From Triparma columacea (taxonomy: Eukaryota; Sar; Bolidophyceae; Parmales; Triparmaceae): a stretch of DNA of 18,184 nt. The stretch is from the NCBI GenBank assembly GCA_030267965.1, contig BRYA01000346.1:1-18184 (forward strand), read 5' to 3'. The notes below the pieces were generated by a model. The model was given only the letters and a program-made list of their open reading frames with translations. It was not told the origin of the DNA and made no database searches. This document shows positions 1-8,432 of the stretch, in pieces; position 1 is the first letter of the stretch, and the number at the start of each line of letters is the position of its first letter. The position numbers and the translations under genes are program-made.

Positions 1-1
1 A

Positions 2-373
2 GCCGCGACCAACCCGTTCCTGACACCCCCCCACCCCCCACCCCCTCAACCCTCCCCCAAGGACGACCACCAAGACCTCCTCGTCTTTGAGACGAAGAAG
101 CCTTCCTGGAACACGCGTCTCTCCGCTTGGACCCTGAATTTCGCCGGTCGTGTAAAGAAGGCCTCAAAGAAGAACTTCCTCCTAGTCGCCAAGCCAGGCT
201 ACGACTCCTTCGAGGTCGAGGAGGACAGTGAAGAGGTAGGAGGGAAGACGTACCTTAGGTTCGGGAAGTTCTCGAAACATAGGTTCGTCATGGACTTTAG
301 GAAACCACTGAGCCCGATGGTGGCGATGGGGATATGCATATCGGCGTTCAGGAAAAAAATGCTCGTGACGTAA
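2..373 (+). CDS. Tubby/TULP-like protein, C-terminal part (5' end outside the window)
   Basis: An open frame enters from the left edge and ends at TAA 371-373, giving the last 123 residues of a protein. The end shows the C-terminal Tubby signature: a GRVKKASKKNFLLV strand, then RFGKFSKHRFVMDFRKPLSP, then MGICISAFRKKMLVT at the very C-terminus. In the Tubby family this forms the last strands and the central hydrophobic helix of a barrel that binds phosphoinositides, and many members act in ciliary membrane traffic or transcription. Before it lies a Pro-rich, then acidic insert (about residues 6-22 of the visible part) that looks like a surface loop. The sequence stops a few residues after the last helix, as is usual. 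The N-terminus and any upstream introns cannot be seen. The family call is firm; the cellular role here is inference. Confidence 0.9.
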   Translation, partial: AATNPFLTPPHPPPPQPSPKDDHQDLLVFETKKPSWNTRLSAWTLNFAGRVKKASKKNFLLVAKPGYDSFEVEEDSEEVGGKTYLRFGKFSKHRFVMDFRKPLSPMVAMGICISAFRKKMLVT

Positions 374-974
374 AACACACACGATGTGAGACTGCTGCAG
401 GTACATCATGTAACATACATTGAAGAACATTCCGTAACACTATGAACGTTTCGTACTTTTTTATCAATTATAGCGCATCGAAGGGGCCAGTAGACTCTTA
501 AAGCAAGCACATTTTATGCGAGAGATGGGAACTGTGTGGAGAAATTTAACCTCAAAAAATAACTTTCCTTCGGATTTCCCGACTTTACCCCTTTCTTTAG
601 ACTTTCGGTTTGGTCCTCCTCTTGGGTCGCTCAGAGATCCCTGGTCTAGTTTTGAAGCCTTAAATCCGTTTATTGTCACAACGCGCCGTCTAATCGTAGT
701 ATATTATATTCCATTTGTATAATTTGACCTACACATTCGAGGTGAACAAGGTAAGGAGGTTAATAACTGCCCTCCCTAGGGCGGGGAGAGGGGGGGGGGG
801 AGCCTGCATTTTTCATTCTTATCAAATCATCAAACACACACATACATCGTTGCTTACGCCCCCCCCGCCCCCGCCTCGCCCCCCCCCCCCCCCCACACCT
901 GAACTACCTTCTTACCTCACCTTAGCAGTCCACCTCTCTGTGGTCGAAGAAAAAATTCCCATCTGGAGGAGGGA
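374..974. other. Intergenic region: Tubby 3' flank and upstream region of the surface-protein gene
   Basis: No frame here looks coding. The first part (about 374-720) is more AT-rich than the genes and should hold the Tubby 3' UTR; I see no AATAAA. The second part carries a G11 run (790-800) and a C16 run (879-894). A good donor (AAG|GTAAGG, intron would start at 751) and an acceptor preceded by pyrimidines (CTTAG, ending at 925) could delimit a 175-bp 5' UTR intron of the downstream gene. Confidence 0.5.
790..894. repeat. G11 and C16 homopolymer tracts about 80 bp apart
   Basis: A run of 11 G (790-800) is followed by C-rich sequence ending in 16 consecutive C (879-894). The two can pair with each other as a hairpin or form quadruplex/i-motif structures. 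They lie upstream of the surface-protein start codon, possibly within a 5' UTR intron. Such runs are also prone to length errors in assemblies. Confidence 0.8.
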
Positions 975-3900
975 ATGTCAAGCAGCTTCAATAGCAGCGG
1001 GGCCATGTACGAATCTCATAACCAGGCGTTAGTTGATGACTGCACTGTTTGCGAGGGTACTCGGTTGGAATACAGCCAAAGCTTTCCCACCAATCTTTGC
1101 AAGAACTTCTGTCAAGAGAGTAATCGTGGGGGGTACGGTGCGTTGTCTCTTGGGAAACTTGGTAGGCTCTGCAAGTGCCTGATAGGACTCAGCGTTTTGG
1201 TCAGTCTCGTTGCTTCCGAGAAAGTTAGCGGGGGGATAAGCGTGGCTGAGGAGGGGAGGAAGTTGGCAGTTACGCTCAGCGGGAGCAACACTGGGCAGTG
1301 CGGGGTGAACGGGAACTGCTTCAGCTCGTTGAACTATGGGAATGGTGAGAGCTGCACGTTCACTATGGGCGACGGTGGGGCGTTGAATGTCATCTCATTT
1401 GAGACTGAGAGTGGCTGGGATAAGCTTACTGTGGGGGGAAGTCAATATGATGGTTCGACTGGACCTCAAGGTATCTCTGTTTCTGCTGGAGAACAAATCA
1501 CATGGTCTTCAGATGGGAGCACAACAAGAGCAGGGTTTGAGATTTGTGTTGGAGATCCGTGTGTTGCCAGCAGCACTCCCTCTGATGATGGGTCTGATGG
1601 AAACTTCTACTGCATCAATGGAGGATCAGTTGGAGGATATGGCTCATCTTGCACTTGCACTTCCTGCGACACTGGCTTTAGTGGTCCAAACTGTGCTTCC
1701 GAACCCTGTGTTGCCAGCAGCACTCCCTCTGATGATGGGTCTGATGGAAACTTCTACTGCATCAATGGGGGAGATGTTGGAGGTCGGTGGGATGAGGATG
1801 GCTCATCTTGCACCTGCACCTGCAACACTGGCCTCGGTGGTCCAAACTGTGCTATCTGCGCAACAGGCTATAGTGGATCACCTCCTGATGATTGCTCTCC
1901 TGATCCTTGTCTAGCTACATCAACCTCTACTGACGATGGGTCTGACGGTAATTTCTACTGCATCAATGGGGGAGTCATTGGCGGGACTACTGGCTCCTGT
2001 ACCTGTTCTTCTTGCGACATTGGGTTTGGAGGGCGTAGCTGTCAAGGCATTATACAGCATGTGGACGGGATGATCGAGCTGTTCAACAAGATCAGTAATT
2101 CTGCAGGCACCAGTTTGTACCCAGTTGACAACACTGGCAACTCCATCATGGCGAATGGTGACATTGCGATTCTAGCTGTTGGGTCGTATAAATGCCCAGA
2201 GGGGACTTGTGCAAAAAGTGATACCATGCTGTACACAGAAGGCTTGAATGGAGAGGTCAAGTGTGTGGAAGACAACGCAAGCTGTGTGTTGGATGGAGAG
2301 AATGCAAGAGGAGTGATGAGGGTGACAGGAACTGGGAGTGGTACACTTATTCTCCGAGCTCTCACCTTCGACAAGGGGTATGCTGATGCTGGTGGAGGGG
2401 TTTTCATTAGCGGTGGTGCCATAGTTGACTTGGAGCTCTGTATCTTTTCCAATAATAGAGCTACAGATAGTCGTTTTGGAGGTGGAGCAATTTGTGCTTT
2501 CATTGGAACTATTAATATCTACGGAACAAGCTTCAATGGAAACACAGTAGACACAGGAAATGGTGATGATGTTCTTAACCACAGGAACTATGGAACCATC
2601 ACCATCTACAATACGTGCCCTTCTCCCTACTCCTCCAACACTCCAATCCAAGGTAAGACGAGAATGGGGATTGTGTAGTCTGTAGAACCATTCCTAACCC
2701 CACAACTCACTTTACATTACCGCTGCACCAATTCCTATTCCCATCTTTCTCCTTTCTAAAGGGTCCACTTTAATCACTTATGGCACCGTCAACGGCAATA
2801 AGTACTCATACTCTGGCTGTCCTTTCTACTTATGTTCTGCCGGTTCCTACAACCCGACGTTTGGAGCTTCAAGTTCAGATTGTGACCCTTGTTCAGCAGG
2901 AACGTTCAGTGCTGTTGGAGCAACCTCCTGCTCTGATTGTGCTGCAGGGAAGTTTAGCTCATCAACTGGGGTCTCTACTTGTGAAAACTGCGGCGAGGGA
3001 AAATACAGCATGTCCACTGGAGCCACAAGCGACGCTACGTGCCAAGGTGAGAATGGACGGGAAGCGAATGCTTAACAAGGTGGGCGAGAAATAAAATTTA
3101 ACACAAAAAAACGCCAAAACCACAGAATGCGAAGCCGGCAAATACTCTTCAACAACTGCAGCAATAACATGTCAAGGTAAGCTCACCGGGTGGGTTTGGG
3201 TGGTGTTTGTTTTTGGGTGTGTGGGGGGGTCCAGGGTTCGACCTTGTTTGAGTTTTGAGGGGGGAGGATCTGAGGGTTAACATTTTAGGAGGGGGGTCGA
3301 AGGGGGTGCGGTTTTGCGGGGGGTTTTGGGGGTCCGTCCAGGGGGGGGGAGTGATATGTCACCGGCCGAACACAAAAACTCACACGTACGTCAAACCCTA
3401 AATGTAAAATGTAGATTGCGCTGAGGGGAAGTACAGCTCAGCAGCCGGAGCTGCTACATGTGTAGATTGCGCTGAGGGGAAGTACAGCTCAGCAACCGGA
3501 GCTGCTACATGTGTAGATTGCGCTGAGGGGAAGTACAGCTCAGCAACCGGAGCCACCAGCGATGTTACATGTGTAGATTGCGCTGAGGGGAAGTACAGCT
3601 CAGCAACCGGAGCTGCTACATGTGTAGATTGCGCTGAGGGGAAGTACAGCTCAGCAACCGGAGCCACAAGCGATGCTACATGTGTAGATTGCGGCGCAGG
3701 GTATTACAGCTCGCCGTCGATTGGAGCAACTACTTGCGTGGCTTGTAGTGCTGGCAAGTACAGTACAACAGTGGGGTCGAACACGCCCTCCACTTGCACA
3801 AATTGCATTGCAGGGACTTTTTCCTCTAGCCTTGCTTCGACGACGTGCGAGGGTTGTGCTGAAGGCAAACTCAGCCCCGCCGGCAGCACCCAGTGCTTCG

Positions 3901-6451
3901 ATGCGTGTCCTCCGCCTACACTTCCCACTGATGGACAAGCCTGCATTGGGTGCAAAAGTGGAGAATATGTCAATACGGAACTCAAGGAGTGCTTTCCTTG
4001 TGCACAGGGCTCATATCAACCTGAAAGCAATCAAGATAGTTGCATCGACTGCCCTGACGGCCAGACTGGACTGACCTTTGGCGCCAAGAGTTTGGAGGAA
4101 GCAGCGTGCGTCGCTTGCCTTTGCCCAGTAGGTACTCGCTGCGATCCAGCCGACAATGAAAAGTGTATTCCGTGCTTGGCCGGAACGCACGCCCCGCTTT
4201 TTGGCTCTGAACAATGTACAAAATGTCCGGAGGGGTACGTGAGCGGACACCAGGAGGCATTTTGCTCGCCATGCACAGAGGGCTTCTTCTCGAATCACAA
4301 CAACACGGTGTGCCTCCCCTGCCCTCCTGGAAGATTTTCAGGTGTGTCCGCGACAGCGTGCACGGTGTGCGATGTAGGGAAGTTCGCCGCTGGCTTCAGC
4401 AACACTGCGTGTACGCCGTGTCAAGAAGGGTTTTACTCAAGCGAAGACATGACTGAATGCCTTCCCTGCTCTCCTGGTACGTTCTCCGGCGTTTCTGCGA
4501 CAGCGTGCACGGTGTGCGATGTAGGGAAGTTCGCCTCTGGCTTCAGCAACGCGAAATGCAACTTCTGCGACGACAAGGACGTTCTGAAGGGCTCGACCAC
4601 CGCGAGGAACTCTTCCTCCTCACGCTCTAGTTGCGTGTGCGAGGCGGGAGAGTACGAAAACAATTCTACCAGGTCGTGCGAGCCAGTGTTGGAGGGAATG
4701 TCGACCAACGTCATCGGGATGGACGTCCCCACAATGACGTTGAAAGAAGGGTACTGGAGAACTTCTCAGTTTTCCAAAGAAATTCTCCCCTGTCTCAACC
4801 CCGACCATTGTGTCGGCGGCTCCGACCCTACTTCCTACTGCTCTGATGGCTACGAAGGGCCCTTATGCGCAGTGTGCTCCTCCGGCTACGCTGCCGTGGG
4901 ATCTGGAGAGACCCTTATGTGCAACCAATGTACAGGAAGTCAAACCGCGACAGTGGTGGTGGGCATCCTGATAATCATTTCGTTGCTTGTCGCAGCGTTT
5001 CTCTACTTCTTCAAGAATTCGATACCTGCCGTCAAGCGAAGGTTTGAGTCCTTCGATTCTACTATTAGTTCATCGTCGACCTTCCAAAAGATAAAGGAGC
5101 TGGGGAAATATCAGCCCATCTTTAAGATTTGTTTCGCCTACTTCCAAGTTGTTGGCGGTCTCGGGTTTGTGTTTTCCATAAAGTGAGTGAAGTTCTCAGT
5201 TCCTAAATGTCACTCTGCTACCTACGACACGTCCACCTTCTCACAATTTATTCGCTCAATCGCAGATTCCCTAAATTTTTCTCGTCGTTTACATCCTTCC
5301 TCGGTGGACTCGTTTCGCTCGACTTCGTCTCGTTCATGCCGGTCGGTTGCATGACAAACTCGAATCATTACGCGGTGTTGTTGGTATACACCCTCCTCCC
5401 GATCGCCATGTCGGCCGTGTTGCTCGGTGCCTACTTTCACCTGCTGAAAAAACCGGATCGAGATGCGAAAGCTGTCGCCCTTCGCAACAGTATATTTGAG
5501 ATGTTTCTCTTCCTCACCTTTCTCATCCTTCCCAGTGTCTCCATCAAGATCTTCTCAACGTTCGGCTGCCGTGGGTTCGATGACGGAAATTGGTACCTCA
5601 AGGTTGACTATTCCATCAACTGCGACACAAACACGCATTTTGCCTACGGAGCCTGGGCTGTTATCATGACGTTCGTCTTCCCTATTGGGATCCCCTCGAT
5701 GTACTGGTACTTGCTGTACCGAAAGAAGCATTTGCTGGATGGCAGGCAAAAGGAGAAGGAAAAGACCATGAGCGAGGACGATGCGCTGAGGGAAGCCCTT
5801 AAGGAGCGCGAGGCCAACGAGGCCGAGCACGGCACCCTCAAGTCCCTCAGCTTCCTTTACGGAAACTACGAGCCCAAGTACTGGTGGTTCGAGGTGTTTG
5901 AGACGCTGAGGAAGCTCGCCCTCACTGGCTTCCTTACTATCCTTCGTCCAGGGACTGGAGCACAGATACTCTTCAGTTTAATCATGAGCATGTCCGCGAT
6001 GAGAGTTTACAGCGGATGCAAGCCGTTCTTAGATGACTTTACGGACCGCTTCAGTGAAGTCTCCCAGTGGCAGCTTTTCTTCACGCTACTCGGAGCTTTG
6101 GTCATAAAGGTCAACCTGGATGGGGAGGACTTGCAGAGCAGGGGCTACTTCGACGCTATCCTAACCTTAGTCCAGATCCTCCCCGTATTTTTTCTGACTG
6201 TTGCTAATTTATTGGAGCTCAACGAAGCATGGAAGGAGGCAAAGAACAGTCTCTTCAGTATGCGGGATTCCGAGAAGGGAGGTATAGAGCTCGGCGAGGT
6301 CGGGGAGGTGTCGAACCCAGTCACCTCCATCGAGTTCAAGTCGAAGGCCTCGTCGAAGGCTTCGTCAAAGGCTGCGCCGAAGTTCACGAAATCCAAACCG
6401 GTGACGACGGGTTCCAACCCAAAGGAGGACTTTCGAAACACGATAGTTTGA
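975..6451 (+). CDS. Large multi-domain cysteine-rich surface/membrane protein (CUB-like, EGF-like, beta-helix, GCC2/GCC3-type repeats, multi-pass C-terminus)
   Basis: I join five exons: 975-2652, 2762-3046, 3126-3176, 3415-5182 and 5266-6451. The frame stays open throughout (4968 bp, 1655 aa), and all introns are GT-AG (109, 79, 238 and 83 bp). Domains in order: a hydrophobic signal or signal-anchor segment at about residues 67-81; a CUB-like segment (about 98-195); three EGF-like Cys units (about 194-356); a Gly/Asn-rich parallel beta-helix-like region (about 450-545); about ten short Cys repeats of the ephrin-receptor/GCC2-GCC3 type (about 565-1130); then a first membrane helix near 1183-1205, a second near 1240-1260, and about six more in the last exon. 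The tail is Ser/Lys-rich and cytosolic-looking. The likely role is a cell-surface receptor or adhesion protein, but no ligand or reaction can be read from it. The start is the first in-frame ATG; the 66 residues before the hydrophobic segment are unusually long for a signal peptide, so the true 5' end may differ. Confidence 0.8.
1554..2043 (+). repeat. Three EGF-like Cys-rich repeat units in exon 1
   Basis: Units begin at 1554, 1701 and 1902, each with PC[VL]A.S, then DDGSDGNFYCINGG, then a CTC/C...G..G..C end. Units 1 and 2 are identical for 62 bp (1560-1621 against 1707-1768, offset 147 bp), so their duplication is recent. Unit 3 has diverged. Unit 2 carries an additional Cys-containing linker (ATGYSGSPPDD) before unit 3. 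The cysteine spacing fits disulfide-bonded extracellular modules. Confidence 0.8.
2653..2761 (+). other. Intron 1 of the surface-protein gene
   Basis: The donor is AAG|GTAAGA and the acceptor is TTTCTAAAG after a T/C-rich tract. It is phase 1 and 109 bp long. Splicing joins the beta-helix region to a Cys-rich segment (SYSGCPFYLCSAGSY) and removes an in-frame stop at 2676-2678. Confidence 0.8.
3126..3176 (+). other. 51-bp micro-exon encoding exactly one Cys repeat
   Basis: The exon lies between CCACAG (ends 3125) and AAG|GTAAGC (intron starts 3177). It encodes 17 residues in the pattern C-E-A-G-K-Y-S-S-T-T-A-A-I-T-C. Both flanking introns are phase 1, so inclusion or skipping keeps the frame and changes the protein by one repeat unit. 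Confidence 0.75.
3177..3414 (+). other. G-rich intron 3 of the surface-protein gene
   Basis: GTAAGC donor, GTAG acceptor, phase 1, 238 bp, the longest intron of this gene. It holds many runs of three to nine G on the sense strand, whereas the kinesin introns are pyrimidine-rich on their own sense strand. The bases before the acceptor (AAATGTAAAATGTAG) form a poor pyrimidine tract and resemble the repeat borders downstream. Confidence 0.75.
3415..3687 (+). repeat. Five near-identical 51/60-bp tandem repeats (17/20-aa Cys repeat)
   Basis: Units are 3415-3465 (51), 3466-3516 (51), 3517-3576 (60), 3577-3627 (51) and 3628-3687 (60). Each starts with ATTGCGCTGAGGGG and ends in ACATGTGTAG. The 60-bp form carries three additional codons (A-T-S-D in place of A). 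Units encode DCAEGKYSSATGA...TCV, a GCC2/GCC3-type repeat. Differences between units are one or two bases outside the insertion, which indicates recent expansion. More diverged units follow from 3688. Confidence 0.95.
4342..4557 (+). repeat. Duplicated 147-bp Cys-repeat pair in exon 4
   Basis: The block from about 4351 recurs from 4498 (offset 147 bp, 49 codons). About 50 bp are identical except for one base, encoding SATACTVCDVGKFA.GFSN. It is a second, separate internal duplication within the Cys-rich ectodomain. Confidence 0.8.
5183..5265 (+). other. Intron 4 of the surface-protein gene
   Basis: AAA|GTGAGT donor and CAATCGCAG acceptor, 83 bp, phase 2. The junction reads VFSIKFPKFFSSF, giving an uninterrupted membrane-associated segment. 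An in-frame stop at 5184-5186 is removed. Confidence 0.85.
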
Positions 6452-6553
6452 GCTCAAGCTGCGATCAAGCTGGGCCGAAACGCTGCACAAGCGCACCGCG
6501 CACAACCCACCCGAACCACACCCAACCAGCCAATCACCAACAAACCCACAAAA

Positions 6554-6622
6554 CCACGCACCCACGCACCCACGCACCCACGCGCCCACACACACCGCAC
6601 GCACCACACGCCACACGCACCA
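6554..6622. repeat. CACGCAC-type low-complexity repeat
   Basis: Imperfect repetition of CACGCAC/CCACGCA and CACACG with almost no T or G other than the CG steps. It lies just downstream of the surface-protein stop codon. Confidence 0.8.
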
Positions 6623-6628
6623 CAATCC

Positions 6629-6664
6629 ATAAAAAATGCCCTTTTTTATACCTAGGAATTCCTA
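6629..6664. terminator. Hairpin plus palindrome at the convergent 3' ends
   Basis: ATAAAAAA (6629-6636) and TTTTTTAT (6642-6649) form a perfect 8-bp stem with loop TGCCC. It is followed by the palindrome TAGGAATTCCTA and nine T. The symmetry would serve both strands, so a role in 3'-end formation of the two converging transcripts is plausible but not shown. Confidence 0.3.
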
Positions 6665-6724
6665 TTTTTTTTTCATTAAACGAAATAATTTAACAAATGC
6701 ACACTGCACGGACGGTTATGTATT

Positions 6725-8432
6725 CTACCTCATGCTGTTTAGCCTGCTGCTATAGTCCTTCCCCGCGCTCCTTTCCCAAAGTCTCCCCACCTCCCCCTTG
6801 GGCGTCCCTCCCCCCAGTCTCCCCTTCACCGCTCCCATGAGCTTCTTCCCTGTCGTGGGGGTCCTGAAGATGCTGGCCGGAGGCTCCTTGTCCTCCTCCC
6901 CCCTCCCCCCCCCCCTCCTCTTCCTCGTCGGGGTTCGAACCCCGTCGCCCTCGAAGACCTTGACCCTCCTGTCCCTGCTGACCCCTCCCCCCGCCAGCCT
7001 CCTCTCGGAGGCTAGCCTCTCCTTCTTGGCCTGGAGCTCGTTAACGACATTCCTAACGTCCTTGGAGTACCGAGTGCTGTTACCGTTCAGACCCTCGACG
7101 AGGGAAGGCATCAGCAGGTCCATTCCGCTGCCCCTCCCCGCCCCCGTAATGTTCAGGATTCCCACCCCCTCCTTGTCCACAACATTAATGTCCGCCCCCG
7201 CCCCGATAAGGTCCTCGAGGATTCCCAGGCTGCTGATGCAAGCGCCCTTCTCCATCGCGCTCTCCCTCAGGCAGAACAGGAACAGCGCCGTCCTCCCGTC
7301 CCCGTCCACCGCGTTGATGTCGAACGACCCTCCCCCCAGGCAGAGCTTCAGCACCTCCCTGTGGCTGTTGGCGTCCCCAATCGGGGGGGGGGCGGCGGTG
7401 AACAGCATCATGAGCTGGTTCCTGCCCCGCCCGTCCGTCCAAGAGGGGTCCCAGGTCGCCCCGTTCCTGAGCAGGGTGAGCGCGAGGCGGACCCAGAAGT
7501 TGCGGCCCCCGTGCTCGCTCCCCAAGCCTCCCCTGGTCGCCGAGGTCCTGACGCTCCCGAAACCGCTGCCGCTAAAGCTCGCGCCGCCGCCGCCGCCACC
7601 TTCCTCCCCGAACCCCCTCTTCTGGGCGTACTTCAGCACGAGCCCCAGCTGGCTCTCCCCGCCCCTGGCGACCGGGTCCGTCCTAGCCCCGTAGTCGAAG
7701 AGCAGCCCGAGGACCTCCACGCTCTTGCTCCTCATCCTCCTTATCTCGACGTGGATCCCGGTTTCCCCGCTCTCGTTGACGGCGTTAGGGTCGATCCCCC
7801 TCTTCAAAAGGAACTTCAGCACGCCAATGATGACGTTGCTCGTGCACACCTGCAGGCACTTGTGCAGTATGGTGTTCCCCTGCTTGTCCCTGCCGTTCAC
7901 GTTCAGCCCCCCGCTCAGCAGCGCCTCCAGGGCCCCCAGGAGCAGCCCCTGGTTCCCGTGGAAGTGGAAGCCGCTGACGCACCTGTGCAGGAGGAGCAGC
8001 CTCTCCAAGGCGGCGGAACCGCCGAGACAGCCGCCGCGGAGGAGAGCGTTCACCTCCGAGGCGTTGCCCTCGAGCGCGGCCTTGTTAATGGCGTCCACAA
8101 AATCGGTGCCCGGCGACTTGGCAGGACTGGTCCACTTCTCAGCGGCCTTTGCCAAGATGGCCTTCCTCGCCGCCTTTTCCTGTGCCAGTTGCCTCTTCAA
8201 AGCTTTTATGTTTTCGGGGCTCCTCTGCAAAGCGGACCTCACGGGCACCTCGTTCGTCGCAATAGTGCTGGTCATTGAAATGTTTCCGTCGGCGGTTTCG
8301 TCGACGTCGTAACCGTCATCCCCGCTCTCGGGTCCCTCCTCCTGCTGCCCCCCCGCCCCCCTCCCCTCCCGTCTCGCGGCAAGGCTCCTCTCTTCCAGCT
8401 CCCTCTCTCGGTCTTTCTCCATGTCCACGAAC
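6725..8432 (-). other. Exon 8: ankyrin-like repeat region and basic C-terminus
   Basis: About 569 residues. A charged helix and an acidic linker ([15 protein letters not shown]) come first. Then follow ankyrin-like units with the typical [DN]..G.T.L/ALL..GAD[IVL]N.. pattern, for example [53 protein letters not shown] and [15 protein letters not shown]. The repeats are imperfect and one is split by a Gly-rich insert ([13 protein letters not shown]). The last 100 residues are basic with [10 protein letters not shown] and FRTPTTGKK, possible phosphorylation or nuclear-signal sites. If the splice to exon 7 were wrong, this would be a separate ankyrin protein starting at ATG 8422. Confidence 0.8.

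Larger units (their letters stand above)
6452..6724. other. Convergent intergenic region between the surface-protein and kinesin genes
   Basis: This holds both 3' ends. From about 6554 to 6622 it is a C/A-rich low-complexity stretch built on CACGCAC. An inverted repeat follows (8-bp arms 6629-6636 and 6642-6649, 5-base loop), then a 12-bp palindrome TAGGAATTCCTA (6653-6664) and a run of T. ATTAAA at 6675-6680 is a possible poly(A) signal for the plus-strand gene. Confidence 0.6.

Noticed and set aside
715..1032. A small plus-strand frame over the homopolymer tracts
   Set aside because: Its translation is low-complexity (Pro and Gly runs) and overlaps the surface-protein start in another frame. 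No domain or signal peptide.
3415..3687. CRISPR-like direct repeats
   Set aside because: The units abut with no unique spacers, are in frame with the Cys repeat protein, and the genome is eukaryotic.
1554..4557. Both internal duplications have a 147-bp offset, the length of nucleosomal DNA
   Set aside because: 147 is simply 49 codons. With only two cases and different module types, chance is enough.
6929..6944. A tRNA T-arm-like palindrome CGGGGTTCGAACCCCG
   Set aside because: There is no acceptor stem, anticodon arm or D-arm around it. It lies inside the ankyrin exon, where it encodes the GVRTPTR segment; the palindrome is a chance product of GC-rich codons.
6798..8278. Long plus-strand frames opposite the ankyrin exon
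   Set aside because: They are Pro/Ser/Leu-rich antisense shadows of a GC-rich coding exon with no recognisable domain, whereas the minus frame has clear ankyrin-like motifs.
6725..8428. A separate ankyrin-repeat gene starting at 8428
   Set aside because: Position 8428 is a GTG, the first ATG is at 8422, and a clean acceptor (CATTGCAG) lies just upstream with matching phase to the donor after the coiled coil. One spliced gene explains both ends better.
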